Source: Sphingorhabdus sp. M41 (GTDB lineage: Bacteria; Pseudomonadota; Alphaproteobacteria; Sphingomonadales; Sphingomonadaceae). From it: DNA of 64,000 bases. A program made the position numbers and the translations under genes. Under the pieces are notes generated by a model that was not told where the DNA came from, made no database searches, and saw only the letters and a list, made by a program, of their open reading frames with translations. Numbering within the stretch: the stretch's first letter is position 1; each line of letters starts with the position of its first letter. Positions 26,494 to 34,834 of this stretch are shown one piece after another. The DNA is taken from the NCBI RefSeq assembly GCF_001586275.1, contig NZ_CP014545.1, positions 310,001 to 374,000 on the forward strand, in the 5' to 3' direction.

Positions 26494-27456
26494 ATGGACA
26501 TTGCTCCGACTATCGCTGATGCAGCGACCGAATTTAGTGCGCACGAAAAAAGCGCGACACCCGCTGACCTTCATATTCGACCCCGCAACCTGAATTTTGC
26601 CAGTGCCGTTATCGAGCGGCGTCGCTGGGTGGGCGGTGACCCTTTTGCTTCCGCCTTTTTCAACGCCCTTTCCGTCACTTTTCCGAAAGGCGAGCTTTTT
26701 TTCATCGATTCGCTCAAGAAATTCGTCAACCGGGTGCCGCCAAAGCTGCGTGGTGAGATTCGCTCCTTCATCCAGCAGGAAGCAATTCACAGCCGGGAGC
26801 ATCATTGCTTCAACGAACATCTGAAAGATTGCGATTTCGATATTAGTCGGCTGGAGCAGACGATTGCCAAGGTCGTGCAGGACATTCGTGCCAGATCGGA
26901 ATATGACCATCTGGTGGCGACCATGTGTATCGAGCATGTTACAGCAATTCTCGCCGCCGAAGTGATCGGCAATCCGGCGCATCTGGAATATGCGGATGAA
27001 GATCAGCGCAACCTCTGGCTATGGCATGCTTCGGAAGAAATTGAGCATAAGGGCGTTGCCTATGATACCTGGCTGCATATGACCAAGGACTGGAATCCTT
27101 TGAAATGCTGGTTTGTGCGTTGCAGCTTCATGGCAAAAATCTCGTTTGGTTTTGCAAAAAACCGGACGAGGGGCATTTTGGATATACTGCGACAGGATGG
27201 TATTTCCGGACCACGCGCTTGGTTTGGGCTGGCGCATTATGCACTAGTCGGCAAAGCGCCTTTTCGCAGGACATTATGGCCTTTGTTGCAGTTTTTCAAA
27301 CCCGGCTTCCATCCCTGGGACATTGATGACCGGCCGCTTATAAAGCTTGCCGAGAGCGAATATGAAGCCGCGATCATGGATGAAGCTGATGCCGGATCAC
27401 AAGAGCCAGCATCTACCGGCAGCCGCCAGGCGGGATTGTTCAAAAAAGTAGCCTGA
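26494..27456 (+). CDS. PF10118-type predicted metal-dependent hydrolase (copy 2)
   Basis: A 320-residue paralogue of the protein at 19963-20862. Shared landmarks are GGDPFASAFFNALSVTFP, FFIDSLKKF, QQEAIHSREHHCFNEHL, CIEHVTAIL, HASEEIEHKGVAYDTW and GFHPWDIDDRPLI, so the putative metal ligands are conserved. It has no adjacent regulator, unlike copy 1, and ends with a basic, variable tail. The function of the family is unknown; two copies within 7 kb suggest duplication or separate recruitment. Confidence 0.85.
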   Translation: MDIAPTIADAATEFSAHEKSATPADLHIRPRNLNFASAVIERRRWVGGDPFASAFFNALSVTFPKGELFFIDSLKKFVNRVPPKLRGEIRSFIQQEAIHSREHHCFNEHLKDCDFDISRLEQTIAKVVQDIRARSEYDHLVATMCIEHVTAILAAEVIGNPAHLEYADEDQRNLWLWHASEEIEHKGVAYDTWLHMTKDWNPLKCWFVRCSFMAKISFGFAKNRTRGILDILRQDGISGPRAWFGLAHYALVGKAPFRRTLWPLLQFFKPGFHPWDIDDRPLIKLAESEYEAAIMDEADAGSQEPASTGSRQAGLFKKVA

Positions 27457-27465
27457 TTCAGGGGA

Positions 27466-28017
27466 TCATGCTGCCAGTGGTCGCATGACCTCGCATTCCT
27501 GTTCCTCATCCAGCAGGCAGGAAAACCCTATTGCTCGAGCCTCCCCGTTCCGGCCGCGGCTGAAAATTTCGAAGGTTTGACCGGTTGGCGTGAAACCCAA
27601 CTTGCGCAGCACGGTTCCCGAGACCGGATTGTCCGCGAAATGGCTGGCGACCAGCCGCCTGTGGCCGAGCGTCCGTGCGTTCTGCAATACCGCCCGACCG
27701 GCCTCGGTGGCATAGCCTCGGCCCCAATGCTGGCGGCTAATCCAATAGCCGAGTTCGACATCGCCATTGTCCTGCACATCAATACCGATGCAACCGGCCA
27801 GTTGCGGCGAGGCGCTCGTCCGGTTGAAAATCAGCCAGCGGGGGCTGTCAGCATGGGTGGGCAGGGAGAGAAACTTCCGGGCATCGTTCAGCCGATATGG
27901 CCAGGGTGCACTCGCAAGGTTGCGAACGATAGCCTCGTCATTGATTGCATTGAATAATGCGCCGGCATCTTCGGGCCAGCCGGGTCTCAGCAATAATCTT
28001 GGTGTTACGGCGAACAT
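27466..28017 (-). CDS. GNAT-family acetyltransferase (RimJ/RimL-like)
   Basis: A 183-residue N-acetyltransferase. It begins FAVTPRLLLRPGWPEDAGAL, the normal lead of RimJ/RimL-type enzymes, and has the acetyl-CoA-binding region WGRGYATEAGRAVL followed by LGHRRLVASHF and SGTVLRKLGFTPTG. Substrate unknown; such proteins acetylate protein N termini or small amines. A 14-bp palindrome lies about 75 bases upstream of its start. It is convergent with the second PF10118 gene. Confidence 0.88.
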   Translation of the reverse strand: MFAVTPRLLLRPGWPEDAGALFNAINDEAIVRNLASAPWPYRLNDARKFLSLPTHADSPRWLIFNRTSASPQLAGCIGIDVQDNGDVELGYWISRQHWGRGYATEAGRAVLQNARTLGHRRLVASHFADNPVSGTVLRKLGFTPTGQTFEIFSRGRNGEARAIGFSCLLDEEQECEVMRPLAA

Positions 28018-28091
28018 CGGGACTCTCCATCATCGTAGCGCGACGCCCCTGTCTTGACTGGTTAGCCCGCTAGCAGGCCGCCGTTACAAGA

Positions 28092-28105
28092 CTGTGACGT
28101 CACAG
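28092..28105. promoter_or_regulatory. 14-bp perfect palindrome upstream of the GNAT gene
   Basis: CTGTGACGTCACAG is self-complementary over its whole length and sits between the rpmA terminator and the GNAT gene start. Its size and position suit a dimeric regulator such as a CRP/FNR- or GntR-type protein, but no matching regulator gene is adjacent. The palindrome is seen; the role is inference. Confidence 0.4.
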
Positions 28106-28116
28106 CAGGGAGAGAC

Positions 28117-28146
28117 AAAAAAAAGGGAGAGGATGACCCTCTCCCT
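28117..28146 (-). terminator. Rho-independent terminator of the rplU-rpmA operon
   Basis: On the minus strand AGGGAGAGG pairs with CCTCTCCCT around a 5-base loop (28124-28146) and is followed by an uninterrupted run of eight T (28123-28116 region). It lies about 70 bases after the rpmA stop. Confidence 0.92.
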
Positions 28147-28214
28147 GAAATTGGTGGTTCTATCGAACCTACCGGGTCATCCCTCTGGAGGATAACCCTT
28201 TATCGATTATCCGG

Positions 28215-28484
28215 TTATTCTGCGGCTTCCGCCATGAGGTCCACGGACACATATTTGCGACCGAGTTTACCCTTGTGGAATTCCACCTTGCCGTCGACGA
28301 GCGCGAACAATGTGTGGTCCTTGCCCATGCCGACATTGCGACCCGCATGAGTCTGCGTTCCGCGCTGGCGGATGATGATGTTACCAGCGACAACGGCTTC
28401 GCTGCCAAATTTCTTAACGCCCAGACGACGACCTGCTGAGTCGCGCCCGTTGCGGGATGAACCACCTGCTTTTTTATGTGCCAT
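28215..28484 (-). CDS. rpmA: 50S ribosomal protein L27
   Basis: An 89-residue L27 beginning [20 protein letters not shown], the conserved N-terminal tail that reaches the peptidyl-transferase centre, with LGVKKFGSE and [15 protein letters not shown] following. Length is normal. There is no cleavable N-terminal extension of the firmicute type. It starts three bases after the rplU stop codon and shares its promoter and terminator. Confidence 0.98.
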   Translation of the reverse strand: MAHKKAGGSSRNGRDSAGRRLGVKKFGSEAVVAGNIIIRQRGTQTHAGRNVGMGKDHTLFALVDGKVEFHKGKLGRKYVSVDLMAEAAE

Positions 28485-28487
28485 GGT

Positions 28488-29003
28488 TTAGTCCTCTTTC
28501 TTCGCAGCCGGCTTTTTGGCTGCTGGCTTCTTAGCTGGAGCCTTCTTGGCAGCAGCTGGTTTTGATTCGGTTTTCGCAGCAGCTTTTTTCGCTGGTGCTT
28601 TTTCGGCCGGAGCCTTTTCAGCCGGTGCAGCCTTGGCTTTCGCGGCAGGCTTCTCTTCGGCTGGAGCAGCTTCCTTTTTAGGGGCCGCTTTCTTTGGCGC
28701 CTTGTCAGAGCCGACGGCGCTGATCTTCAGCACGGTGTGATGCTGGCGATGGCCGTTTTTCCGGCGATAATTATGCCGGCGGCGCTTCTTGAAGATAATG
28801 ACCTTCTCGCCTTTTTCCTGTGCGATGATCTCAGCCGCAACGGTCAGGCCCTTGACGTCCTTTATGTCGTCGCCGTCACCGGCAAGCAAAACGTCATCCA
28901 AGGTTATCGAATCACCAGCTTCACCAGCTAATTTTTCGACTGCGATAATATCTCCTGCGGCAACCCGATATTGTTTGCCGCCGGTGCGCACAATTGCGAA
29001 CAT
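28488..29003 (-). CDS. rplU: 50S ribosomal protein L21 with long Lys/Ala-rich tail
   Basis: Residues 1-103 are a standard L21 ([38 protein letters not shown]). The protein then continues to 171 residues with a low-complexity tail of alanine, lysine, proline and glutamate (repeats such as [19 protein letters not shown]). Tails of this kind occur in alphaproteobacterial L21, though this one is long. The tail is unlikely to be in the ribosome core. It is the first gene of the rplU-rpmA operon. Confidence 0.97.
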   Translation of the reverse strand: MFAIVRTGGKQYRVAAGDIIAVEKLAGEAGDSITLDDVLLAGDGDDIKDVKGLTVAAEIIAQEKGEKVIIFKKRRRHNYRRKNGHRQHHTVLKISAVGSDKAPKKAAPKKEAAPAEEKPAAKAKAAPAEKAPAEKAPAKKAAAKTESKPAAAKKAPAKKPAAKKPAAKKED

Positions 29004-29086
29004 GGCTATTTTTCCGTTTCAAATTTATGGTTCCAGCGCACAAGGCCGTTAACGCGAGTCTCTCGGCTCACGCTGGAAAGAGTGGG

Positions 29087-29115
29087 CAGCTAACCGATGG
29101 CACTGGCGCTGTCAA
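29087..29115 (-). promoter_or_regulatory. Candidate sigma-70-type promoter of rplU
   Basis: On the minus strand a perfect TTGACA (29115-29110) is followed after 17 bases by TAGCTG (29092-29087). That leaves a leader of roughly 75-80 bases before the rplU start. The -10 is imperfect, but a similar TAGCTA is seen before fdxA. Confidence 0.5.
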
Positions 29116-29221
29116 CCAGCTTAAGGCGATTTTGGCTATTCAAGGCGACCCGGCGACGCTCCGCTTCCTGGTTGGAGATTCGCCGTTGCAGACCGGATAA
29201 GCCTCTCGTAAAGACAGGGCA

Positions 29222-29737
29222 ATGAAAAAACTCCCTGCTTTGGTGACGATTATCACGGTTACGCTGTCCGGTTGCGCAATGCAGGAGGGCGATTTCCCTT
29301 CGCTACAGAAGCGGCCCTATGAAGACGAGTCGGTCATGGACGAAGCGGTAGCCCCTGCTGCCGCCATTTCTTCCCTGTCAGCCGATCTGCAAATCAAGCT
29401 GGACGCAGCGGTCGCGCAAAGCCGTGCGGCTCATGACCGGTTCCAGGCCAAGCTGCCGGCCGTCAAAAGCCGAGTCGATGCAGCGCGCGGCGCGGCAGTA
29501 TCGAGCGAATCATGGGTGGTCGCGCATATGGAGCTGGCCGCGCTCGAGATACAGCGGAGCCCATCGGTCGAGGCGTTGGCCGACATCGATGCAATTTTCA
29601 AAGCGCAGATCGAACGCGAAACGGCCGAAGATCAAACCGGCGGAACGACCATCATCGAGAAACAGCGTGATGCTGTGCAGGCGCAGGTGGATCGTCAGCA
29701 AGCCGAAATCGAGACCATGAAGAACCGGCTGCGCTGA
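29222..29737 (+). CDS. Coiled-coil lipoprotein of unknown function
   Basis: A 171-residue protein with a lipoprotein signal (TLSGC lipobox followed by AMQEGDFP) and a helical, heptad-like mature part ending in DAVQAQVDRQQAEIETMKNR. It is probably anchored in the outer or inner membrane facing the periplasm. No family is recognised. It is divergent from rplU and convergent with the methyltransferase gene. Confidence 0.75.
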   Translation: MKKLPALVTIITVTLSGCAMQEGDFPSLQKRPYEDESVMDEAVAPAAAISSLSADLQIKLDAAVAQSRAAHDRFQAKLPAVKSRVDAARGAAVSSESWVVAHMELAALEIQRSPSVEALADIDAIFKAQIERETAEDQTGGTTIIEKQRDAVQAQVDRQQAEIETMKNRLR

Positions 29738-29765
29738 TTCGCGCCGGCCGGCCCTTCCGCCAAAG

Positions 29766-30827
29766 TCAGACGGATACTTCCAGCACCATATTGGTCGGTG
29801 TTTCGGTCGCGCGCCTCACTTTTCCGAATCCGGCTTGATTGAGCACGCCCGTCAGCCGTTTCTGCCCGGCTTGCGCTCCGAGTCCCAGGCCGACGTCCTG
29901 CGCCAGCGAGGCTGGCGTGCATATGGTGGTCGAGAAGGCATAGAAAATCTGGCCAAGCGGATGTAGATTTTCTGCCATAGTGTCGCCGGCGAGCGGCTCC
30001 ACCAGCATGAACGTGCCGTCCGGTCGCAGCGCTTTGCGTATATGCTCGGCGGCGCCAACCGGATCACCCATGTCGTGCAACGCATCGAAAATACAGGCGA
30101 AGTCAAAATCGCCACCGCTGAAATCCTGTGCTGAGGCGACCTGGAATTCGACATTGGTCACTCCCGCCGCTGCGGCTTTTGCGCGCGCCTCGATGATCGA
30201 CGGTTCGTGAAAATCGATTCCGTGGATCACCGAATTGGGATAGGCTTTTGCCATCAGGACCGTGGATGAGCCATGGCCGCAGGCGATGTCGGCAACTTTG
30301 GCCCCTGCTTTCAACTTTGCTTCCACGCCTTCCAGCGCCGGAATCCACTGATCTGTCAGACATGCTTCATAGCCGGGCCGGAAAAACCGGTCCGTGCCGC
30401 AGAAACAGCAAGTCGAATGATCTCCCCAGGGCCTGCCCTTGCCAGACTTGAATGTTTCTACCGCTTTTCCCTGAGTCTCGAACTGAGATACGACACTCTG
30501 GAAAAATCCCTGCATGCAGGCGGGCTGTCCTTCGCGGGAAAGGACCAGCGCCTGTTCCGGACTCAATGAAAATAGGTCGCCATCGGGGTGGTGCGTGACA
30601 TAGCCGGCCGCAGCATTGGAGCCGAGCCACTGGAGCAAATATTTCGGATTGAGACCGGTTTTTTCGGCCAGCGCATCGACGGTCAGGGCTCCGGCCCCGT
30701 CCATCGCTTCATAGACGCCCGCCTGATCGCCCAGATAGGACATGAAAACCGCCATTGCACCGGCAACATCGCCAATGACCTTGCCTGCCAGTTGCTCTAC
30801 TTTGCTTTCGTCAATTTGTTCCGTCAT
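29766..30827 (-). CDS. SAM-dependent methyltransferase with N-terminal winged helix (Rv2258c-like)
   Basis: A 353-residue protein. The N-terminal 90 residues form a dimerisation/winged-helix domain (GALTVDALAEKTGLNPKYLL), and the rest is a class I methyltransferase with the SAM loop VADIACGHGSSTVLMA, an acidic HGIDFHEPS and DFACIFDALHDMGDP. The layout resembles small-molecule O- or N-methyltransferases such as mycobacterial Rv2258c. Two adjacent cysteines in STCCFCGTDRFF are unusual and could bind a metal. Substrate unknown. Confidence 0.85.
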   Translation of the reverse strand: MTEQIDESKVEQLAGKVIGDVAGAMAVFMSYLGDQAGVYEAMDGAGALTVDALAEKTGLNPKYLLQWLGSNAAAGYVTHHPDGDLFSLSPEQALVLSREGQPACMQGFFQSVVSQFETQGKAVETFKSGKGRPWGDHSTCCFCGTDRFFRPGYEACLTDQWIPALEGVEAKLKAGAKVADIACGHGSSTVLMAKAYPNSVIHGIDFHEPSIIEARAKAAAAGVTNVEFQVASAQDFSGGDFDFACIFDALHDMGDPVGAAEHIRKALRPDGTFMLVEPLAGDTMAENLHPLGQIFYAFSTTICTPASLAQDVGLGLGAQAGQKRLTGVLNQAGFGKVRRATETPTNMVLEVSV

Positions 30828-30884
30828 CTCGCCGTCTCCCGATAACAGCGACCCTGCAGCAGGGTACCAGATCAGGACAAAAAA

Positions 30885-31436
30885 CTACAGTGCGTCGATC
30901 GTCGCTTTGTGCGCCTTGGCATTTTCGACATAATGAGCAACGCCCATGCGCATGCCGGCAATGGCTGGTTCGGTCAGGTCGCGCATATATTTCGCCGGTG
31001 ATCCAGCCCAGAGTTGCCCGGATGGAATCCGTTTATTCGGAGTGAGAGTCGCCCCGGCGGCAAGCATCGCATCGCCCTCGATCACGCATCCGTCCATAAC
31101 GGTCGTGCTCAGGCCGACAAAGGCGCGGTCTTCCAGAGTCGCGCCGTGCAGCATCACCATATGGCCGACCAATACGTCATCGCCGATGATCGTCGGATTG
31201 CCATTGGGTGTCACCGGCGTCGCGCTGTCGCAATGGATGGTGGTGCCATCCTGAATATTGCTGCGCGCACCGATTCGGATGAAATTCACATCGGCGCGAA
31301 TCACGCAATTATACCAGACGCTCGATTCGGGGCCGATTTCGACATCGCCGATGATCTTGCAGCCCGGCGCAATGAAGGCGCTGGGATGGATTTTGGGGGT
31401 TTTGCCATTGAACGGCAGGATGAGGGCTTGGGTCAT
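30885..31436 (-). CDS. Gamma-class carbonic anhydrase-like hexapeptide-repeat protein
   Basis: A 183-residue left-handed beta-helix protein with hexapeptide repeats from about residue 15 (IHPSAFIAPGCKIIGDVEIG) and the histidines of the gamma-carbonic-anhydrase zinc site (TTIHCDS, VGHMVMLHGAT). Homologues in proteobacteria (YrdA/CaiE-like, PaaY) are metalloproteins, some with carbonic anhydrase or thioesterase activity. The ATG at 31436 overlaps the upstream GNAT stop by four bases, so it belongs to the run hemB-GNAT-gammaCA. Confidence 0.9.
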   Translation of the reverse strand: MTQALILPFNGKTPKIHPSAFIAPGCKIIGDVEIGPESSVWYNCVIRADVNFIRIGARSNIQDGTTIHCDSATPVTPNGNPTIIGDDVLVGHMVMLHGATLEDRAFVGLSTTVMDGCVIEGDAMLAAGATLTPNKRIPSGQLWAGSPAKYMRDLTEPAIAGMRMGVAHYVENAKAHKATIDAL

Positions 31437-32002
31437 ATTCTGGAATTCCATTCATCAGCTGTGATTTTGTAGACGATGGTCGGGTTCAGATCTTCGCCAT
31501 AATTGGGATCGTGAAAATCCAGCTCGGGACGGTGGCTCATGCCCAGCCGCTTCATCAATCCCCAACTCGGTTCGTTGCCGGCCACAGTCAGCGCCACGAC
31601 ATAGGGTGCGTTCCAGCGCGTGAATGCTGCGTCCATACAGGCGCTCGCGGCTTCCTTGGCATAGCCTTGACCCCAGGCGTCTTCGCGCAGGCGCCAGCCG
31701 ATTTCATGGGCGCCGGTCAGTTTTGGTTGCGGAGCGTTGACCCGCTTGAGGCCGCAAAATCCCAGAATTTCTCCGTCGGACTTGCGTTCGACAATCCAGA
31801 AAGTGTGGCCGAAGCTGCGGTCATAGCCTTCGAGTCGCTGCATTGCGGCGTCGAATTTTTCCCGGCTTTGCACGCCACCCAGCCAGCGCATCACATTGCG
31901 GGTGTTGAGATGCTCCATGAACGGCTCGATATCGCTTTTCCGCCATTTGCGCAGGAGCAGCCGTTCTGTTTCCAGTATGATATCGGCGGCTGTCTCACCC
32001 AT
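31433..32002 (-). CDS. GNAT-family acetyltransferase
   Basis: A 189-residue RimJ/RimL-type N-acetyltransferase: IILETERLLLRKWRKSDIEP at the start, the acetyl-CoA pocket EDAWGQGYAKEAASA and the EPSWGLMKRLGMSHR segment. I chose the ATG at 32002, which overlaps the end of hemB by eight bases, because the other in-frame starts lie inside hemB. It is translationally linked to hemB upstream and to the gamma carbonic anhydrase gene downstream. Substrate unknown. Confidence 0.88.
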   Translation of the reverse strand: MGETAADIILETERLLLRKWRKSDIEPFMEHLNTRNVMRWLGGVQSREKFDAAMQRLEGYDRSFGHTFWIVERKSDGEILGFCGLKRVNAPQPKLTGAHEIGWRLREDAWGQGYAKEAASACMDAAFTRWNAPYVVALTVAGNEPSWGLMKRLGMSHRPELDFHDPNYGEDLNPTIVYKITADEWNSRI

Positions 32003-32996
32003 GGAGCAAGCGCGCCGCATCGGCAGCAAAATAGGTGAGTATGCCCGAACATCCGGCCCGCTTGAACGCGAGCAGCTTTTCCATCATCAATGCGTCATGA
32101 TCGCCGACTCCGGCGGCTGCACCGATCTTGATCAGCGCATATTCGCCGGACACCTGATAGGCGAAGACCGGCACGTTGAATTCCGACTTGGCGCGATAGA
32201 TGATGTCGAGATAGGCAAGGCCCGGCTTGACCATGATGCTGTCGGCACCCTCGGCAATATCGAAGGCAATCTCGCGAATCGCTTCGTCGCTATTGGCTGG
32301 ATCCATCTGATAGGTTTTCTTGTCGCCCTTTAGCAGCCCTCCCGATCCCACGGCATCGCGGAACGGGCCATAAAAGGCGCTGGCATATTTGGCCGAATAG
32401 GCCATGATCTGGACATTGTGATGATGCGCCAGTTCGAGCACATCGCGGATCGCGCCGACCCGGCCATCCATCATGTCGGAAGGCGCAATGATATCAGCTC
32501 CAGCATTGGCCTGATTCAGCGCCTGTTTGGTCAACATCTCGAGGGTGCGATCATTTTCGACATAGCCCTTGTCGTCGATCAGCCCGTCCTGGCCATGGCT
32601 CGTGTATGGATCCAGCGCTACATCGGTCAATATCCCGATATCATCGCCCAGCGCGTCCTTCACCGCCCTGGTGGCGCGGCACATCAGATTGTCGGGATTA
32701 AGCGATTCCTTGCCGTCATCACTGCGCTTCTCCGCCGGTGTGTTGGGAAACAGGGCGAGGCAGGGGATGCCGAGATCGCGGGCTTCTCGGGCCCGCTCGA
32801 CGATGCCGTCGACGGACCAGCGCGAAACGCCCGGTAGCGCAGCGATCGGCTCTTCCACGCCCGAGCCTTCGGTGATGAACAGCGGCCAGATCAAGTCGGA
32901 GGACGACAGGCGCGTCTCCCGGACCATTTCCCGGCTCCAGCCATGGCTGCGGGTGCGGCGTAAACGAGTGTGCGGGAAAGATGCTTGCTGTGACAT
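31995..32996 (-). CDS. hemB: Delta-aminolevulinic acid dehydratase (porphobilinogen synthase)
   Basis: A 333-residue enzyme joining two 5-aminolevulinates into porphobilinogen for haem synthesis. Present are the metal-region and lid segments (GILTDVALDPYTSHGQDG), the Schiff-base lysine region (AYSAKYASAFYGPFRDA) and the second lysine segment (SIMVKPGLAYLD). The DVALDPYTSHGQDG version, with Asp/Ser in place of cysteines, is the magnesium-dependent alphaproteobacterial type rather than the zinc type. It is the first gene of an overlapping three-gene run. Confidence 0.96.
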   Translation of the reverse strand: MSQQASFPHTRLRRTRSHGWSREMVRETRLSSSDLIWPLFITEGSGVEEPIAALPGVSRWSVDGIVERAREARDLGIPCLALFPNTPAEKRSDDGKESLNPDNLMCRATRAVKDALGDDIGILTDVALDPYTSHGQDGLIDDKGYVENDRTLEMLTKQALNQANAGADIIAPSDMMDGRVGAIRDVLELAHHHNVQIMAYSAKYASAFYGPFRDAVGSGGLLKGDKKTYQMDPANSDEAIREIAFDIAEGADSIMVKPGLAYLDIIYRAKSEFNVPVFAYQVSGEYALIKIGAAAGVGDHDALMMEKLLAFKRAGCSGILTYFAADAARLLHG

Positions 32997-33058
32997 GAAA
33001 AAGGCTTAGCCGAGCCGACAGCGGCGCTCAACTCTTTGTGTGAAACTGTTTGAAGTCG

Positions 33059-34600
33059 CTAACTTGCGAGCGGCTTGTTGAGCCGGTTGATCTCGCGTTC
33101 AGGCTCGGCCTGGGCCGATGCGCTTTTCAGCGTGGTCAGGGCTGCGCCCGGTTCTACGCGCTGCAATTTTTGCAGTTGGCCCTTGAAGTTGCGCAATTCC
33201 CGTCCGCCCAACTGGGCGCGCTCGACAAATTTGACCGACCGGGGGTTGATCGTGCGTCCTCCGCGATAGAGTTCATAGTGGAGATGCGGGCCGGTCGAGA
33301 GGCCGGTCGAGCCGATATAGCCGATGATCTGACCCTTGCGCACGCGTCGTCCGTTGCTCACCGCGATCCGGCTCATATGGCCGTAGCCGGAAGCGAGTCC
33401 ACCGCCATGTTGCAGCCGGACATAATTGCCAAAGCCGCCCTTGCGACCGGCATGCACCACAGTGCCATCGGTGACGGCATAAATCGGCGCGCCATAACCG
33501 CCGCCGAAGTCCATGCCGCTGTGCATGCGCTTGTAGCGCAGGATCGGATGGCGGCGCATGCCATAGCTGGATGTGATCCGTCCGTTGGTTGGCCGGGCCA
33601 GTTCTCCGTTCGACTGACCGACACCCGATGCTTCGAACCAGTTGGTCCGGCCGCCACTCTGCCATTTCAGCATTTGTGCAGCCGGTTTGCCACCACGGTC
33701 GAGACCGGCATAGATCAGATCGCCGACTTCTACCTCGCCGGTTTCGGCGCGGCGATAGGACAGGATGATATCAAATTCGTCGGTGCTGCGAATGTCACGC
33801 GAGACCGACATTTTCGAACCGATAACCTGAAGATATTTTTGTACGGCATCCGATGGCGCGCCTGCAGCACGTGCAGAACGGTAAAGGCTGGAGCCAACCG
33901 TGCCCTTGATCCGCAGCGGCGTATCGTCGACCCGGATCGGCTTGCGGTTGAGCTTCAGCCGGTCGCCGTCGCGTAAAATTTCGAGATTGAGGTCAAAGCG
34001 CGCACGAAAGGCCAACTGGTCGAGCGGCCGTGCCTGATTTTTTGCCGGGCGGCGCCCGAGGATGACGTCGATCTTGGTGCCGGGCTTGATATCGCCGAGC
34101 GAAACGGCACCGCTGATCAGATCATTGGCTTGTGCAGCCTCATTGCTGGCGACCCCGGCGCGTTGCAGCACGCGGCGCAGGCTGTCGCCGCGACCAAGCG
34201 TAGCGACCAGTTCGATCGATGGTCGTTCGGGGCTTTCGGCCAGCGGACGCACCGCGTCGGTTGCCGCCATCCGGATGCCGGTGTCGGATCCATAAGCCAG
34301 CGGCGCGATCATTTGCGAACGGGCCTGGTCGGCGCGATATCCGCTCAGCGCGTCAGCGCGATGGCCGGCAATCGGACCAAAATCGGGAAGGCAACTAATC
34401 GCGAACCCGCTCAGCGCTACCAGGGTAACAAGGCCGCGGAACCATGCCGGGCTGCCGATATCCATACCAAGATCGGGAACCCAGTCGATTTCGGCCAGAT
34501 ATTCACGCCATTCGGCGATCTTTTCCTTGGTGACCATGGTTTCGGGAAGTGACGACGGAAGGGAGGGGGCTGCGACGGCGGCAGTCCCCTGAACTTGCAT
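33059..34600 (-). CDS. M23-family (LytM) zinc endopeptidase, membrane-anchored
   Basis: About 513 residues. One membrane segment lies near residues 55-75 (GLVTLVALSGFAISCLPDF), then a middle part with a domain-like stretch (ATLGRGDSLRRVLQRAGVAS), and a C-terminal LytM domain with metal ligands in RMHSGMDFGGGYG and TGPHLHYELYR. Such proteins cut peptidoglycan cross-links. I used the ATG at 34600; a TTG nine codons upstream has the better RBS (AAGGGG) and may be the true start. The open frame runs on far upstream into the opposite-strand helicase gene, but that part is antisense. Confidence 0.88.
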   Translation of the reverse strand: MQVQGTAAVAAPSLPSSLPETMVTKEKIAEWREYLAEIDWVPDLGMDIGSPAWFRGLVTLVALSGFAISCLPDFGPIAGHRADALSGYRADQARSQMIAPLAYGSDTGIRMAATDAVRPLAESPERPSIELVATLGRGDSLRRVLQRAGVASNEAAQANDLISGAVSLGDIKPGTKIDVILGRRPAKNQARPLDQLAFRARFDLNLEILRDGDRLKLNRKPIRVDDTPLRIKGTVGSSLYRSARAAGAPSDAVQKYLQVIGSKMSVSRDIRSTDEFDIILSYRRAETGEVEVGDLIYAGLDRGGKPAAQMLKWQSGGRTNWFEASGVGQSNGELARPTNGRITSSYGMRRHPILRYKRMHSGMDFGGGYGAPIYAVTDGTVVHAGRKGGFGNYVRLQHGGGLASGYGHMSRIAVSNGRRVRKGQIIGYIGSTGLSTGPHLHYELYRGGRTINPRSVKFVERAQLGGRELRNFKGQLQKLQRVEPGAALTTLKSASAQAEPEREINRLNKPLAS

Positions 34601-34834
34601 GTCGATATTGTCGATACTCTTGAACAAACCAACCCCTTGGCGATGCAAGTCTATAGCCTTGCATCCTATATATGGGCAACCTCTGTGCAGGAACTTGGTT
34701 AAAGTCAAATTAAGCCGCAACTCAGGGCGTTTCCGTGCGGCGAAACGTGTAAAATCACAGTTATCCGGTCTGCATCTGCGGTTTTTACTCCAAGCCCCTT
34801 GCAACTGTGCGCCTGATCGGCTGTTGTATAGCCA

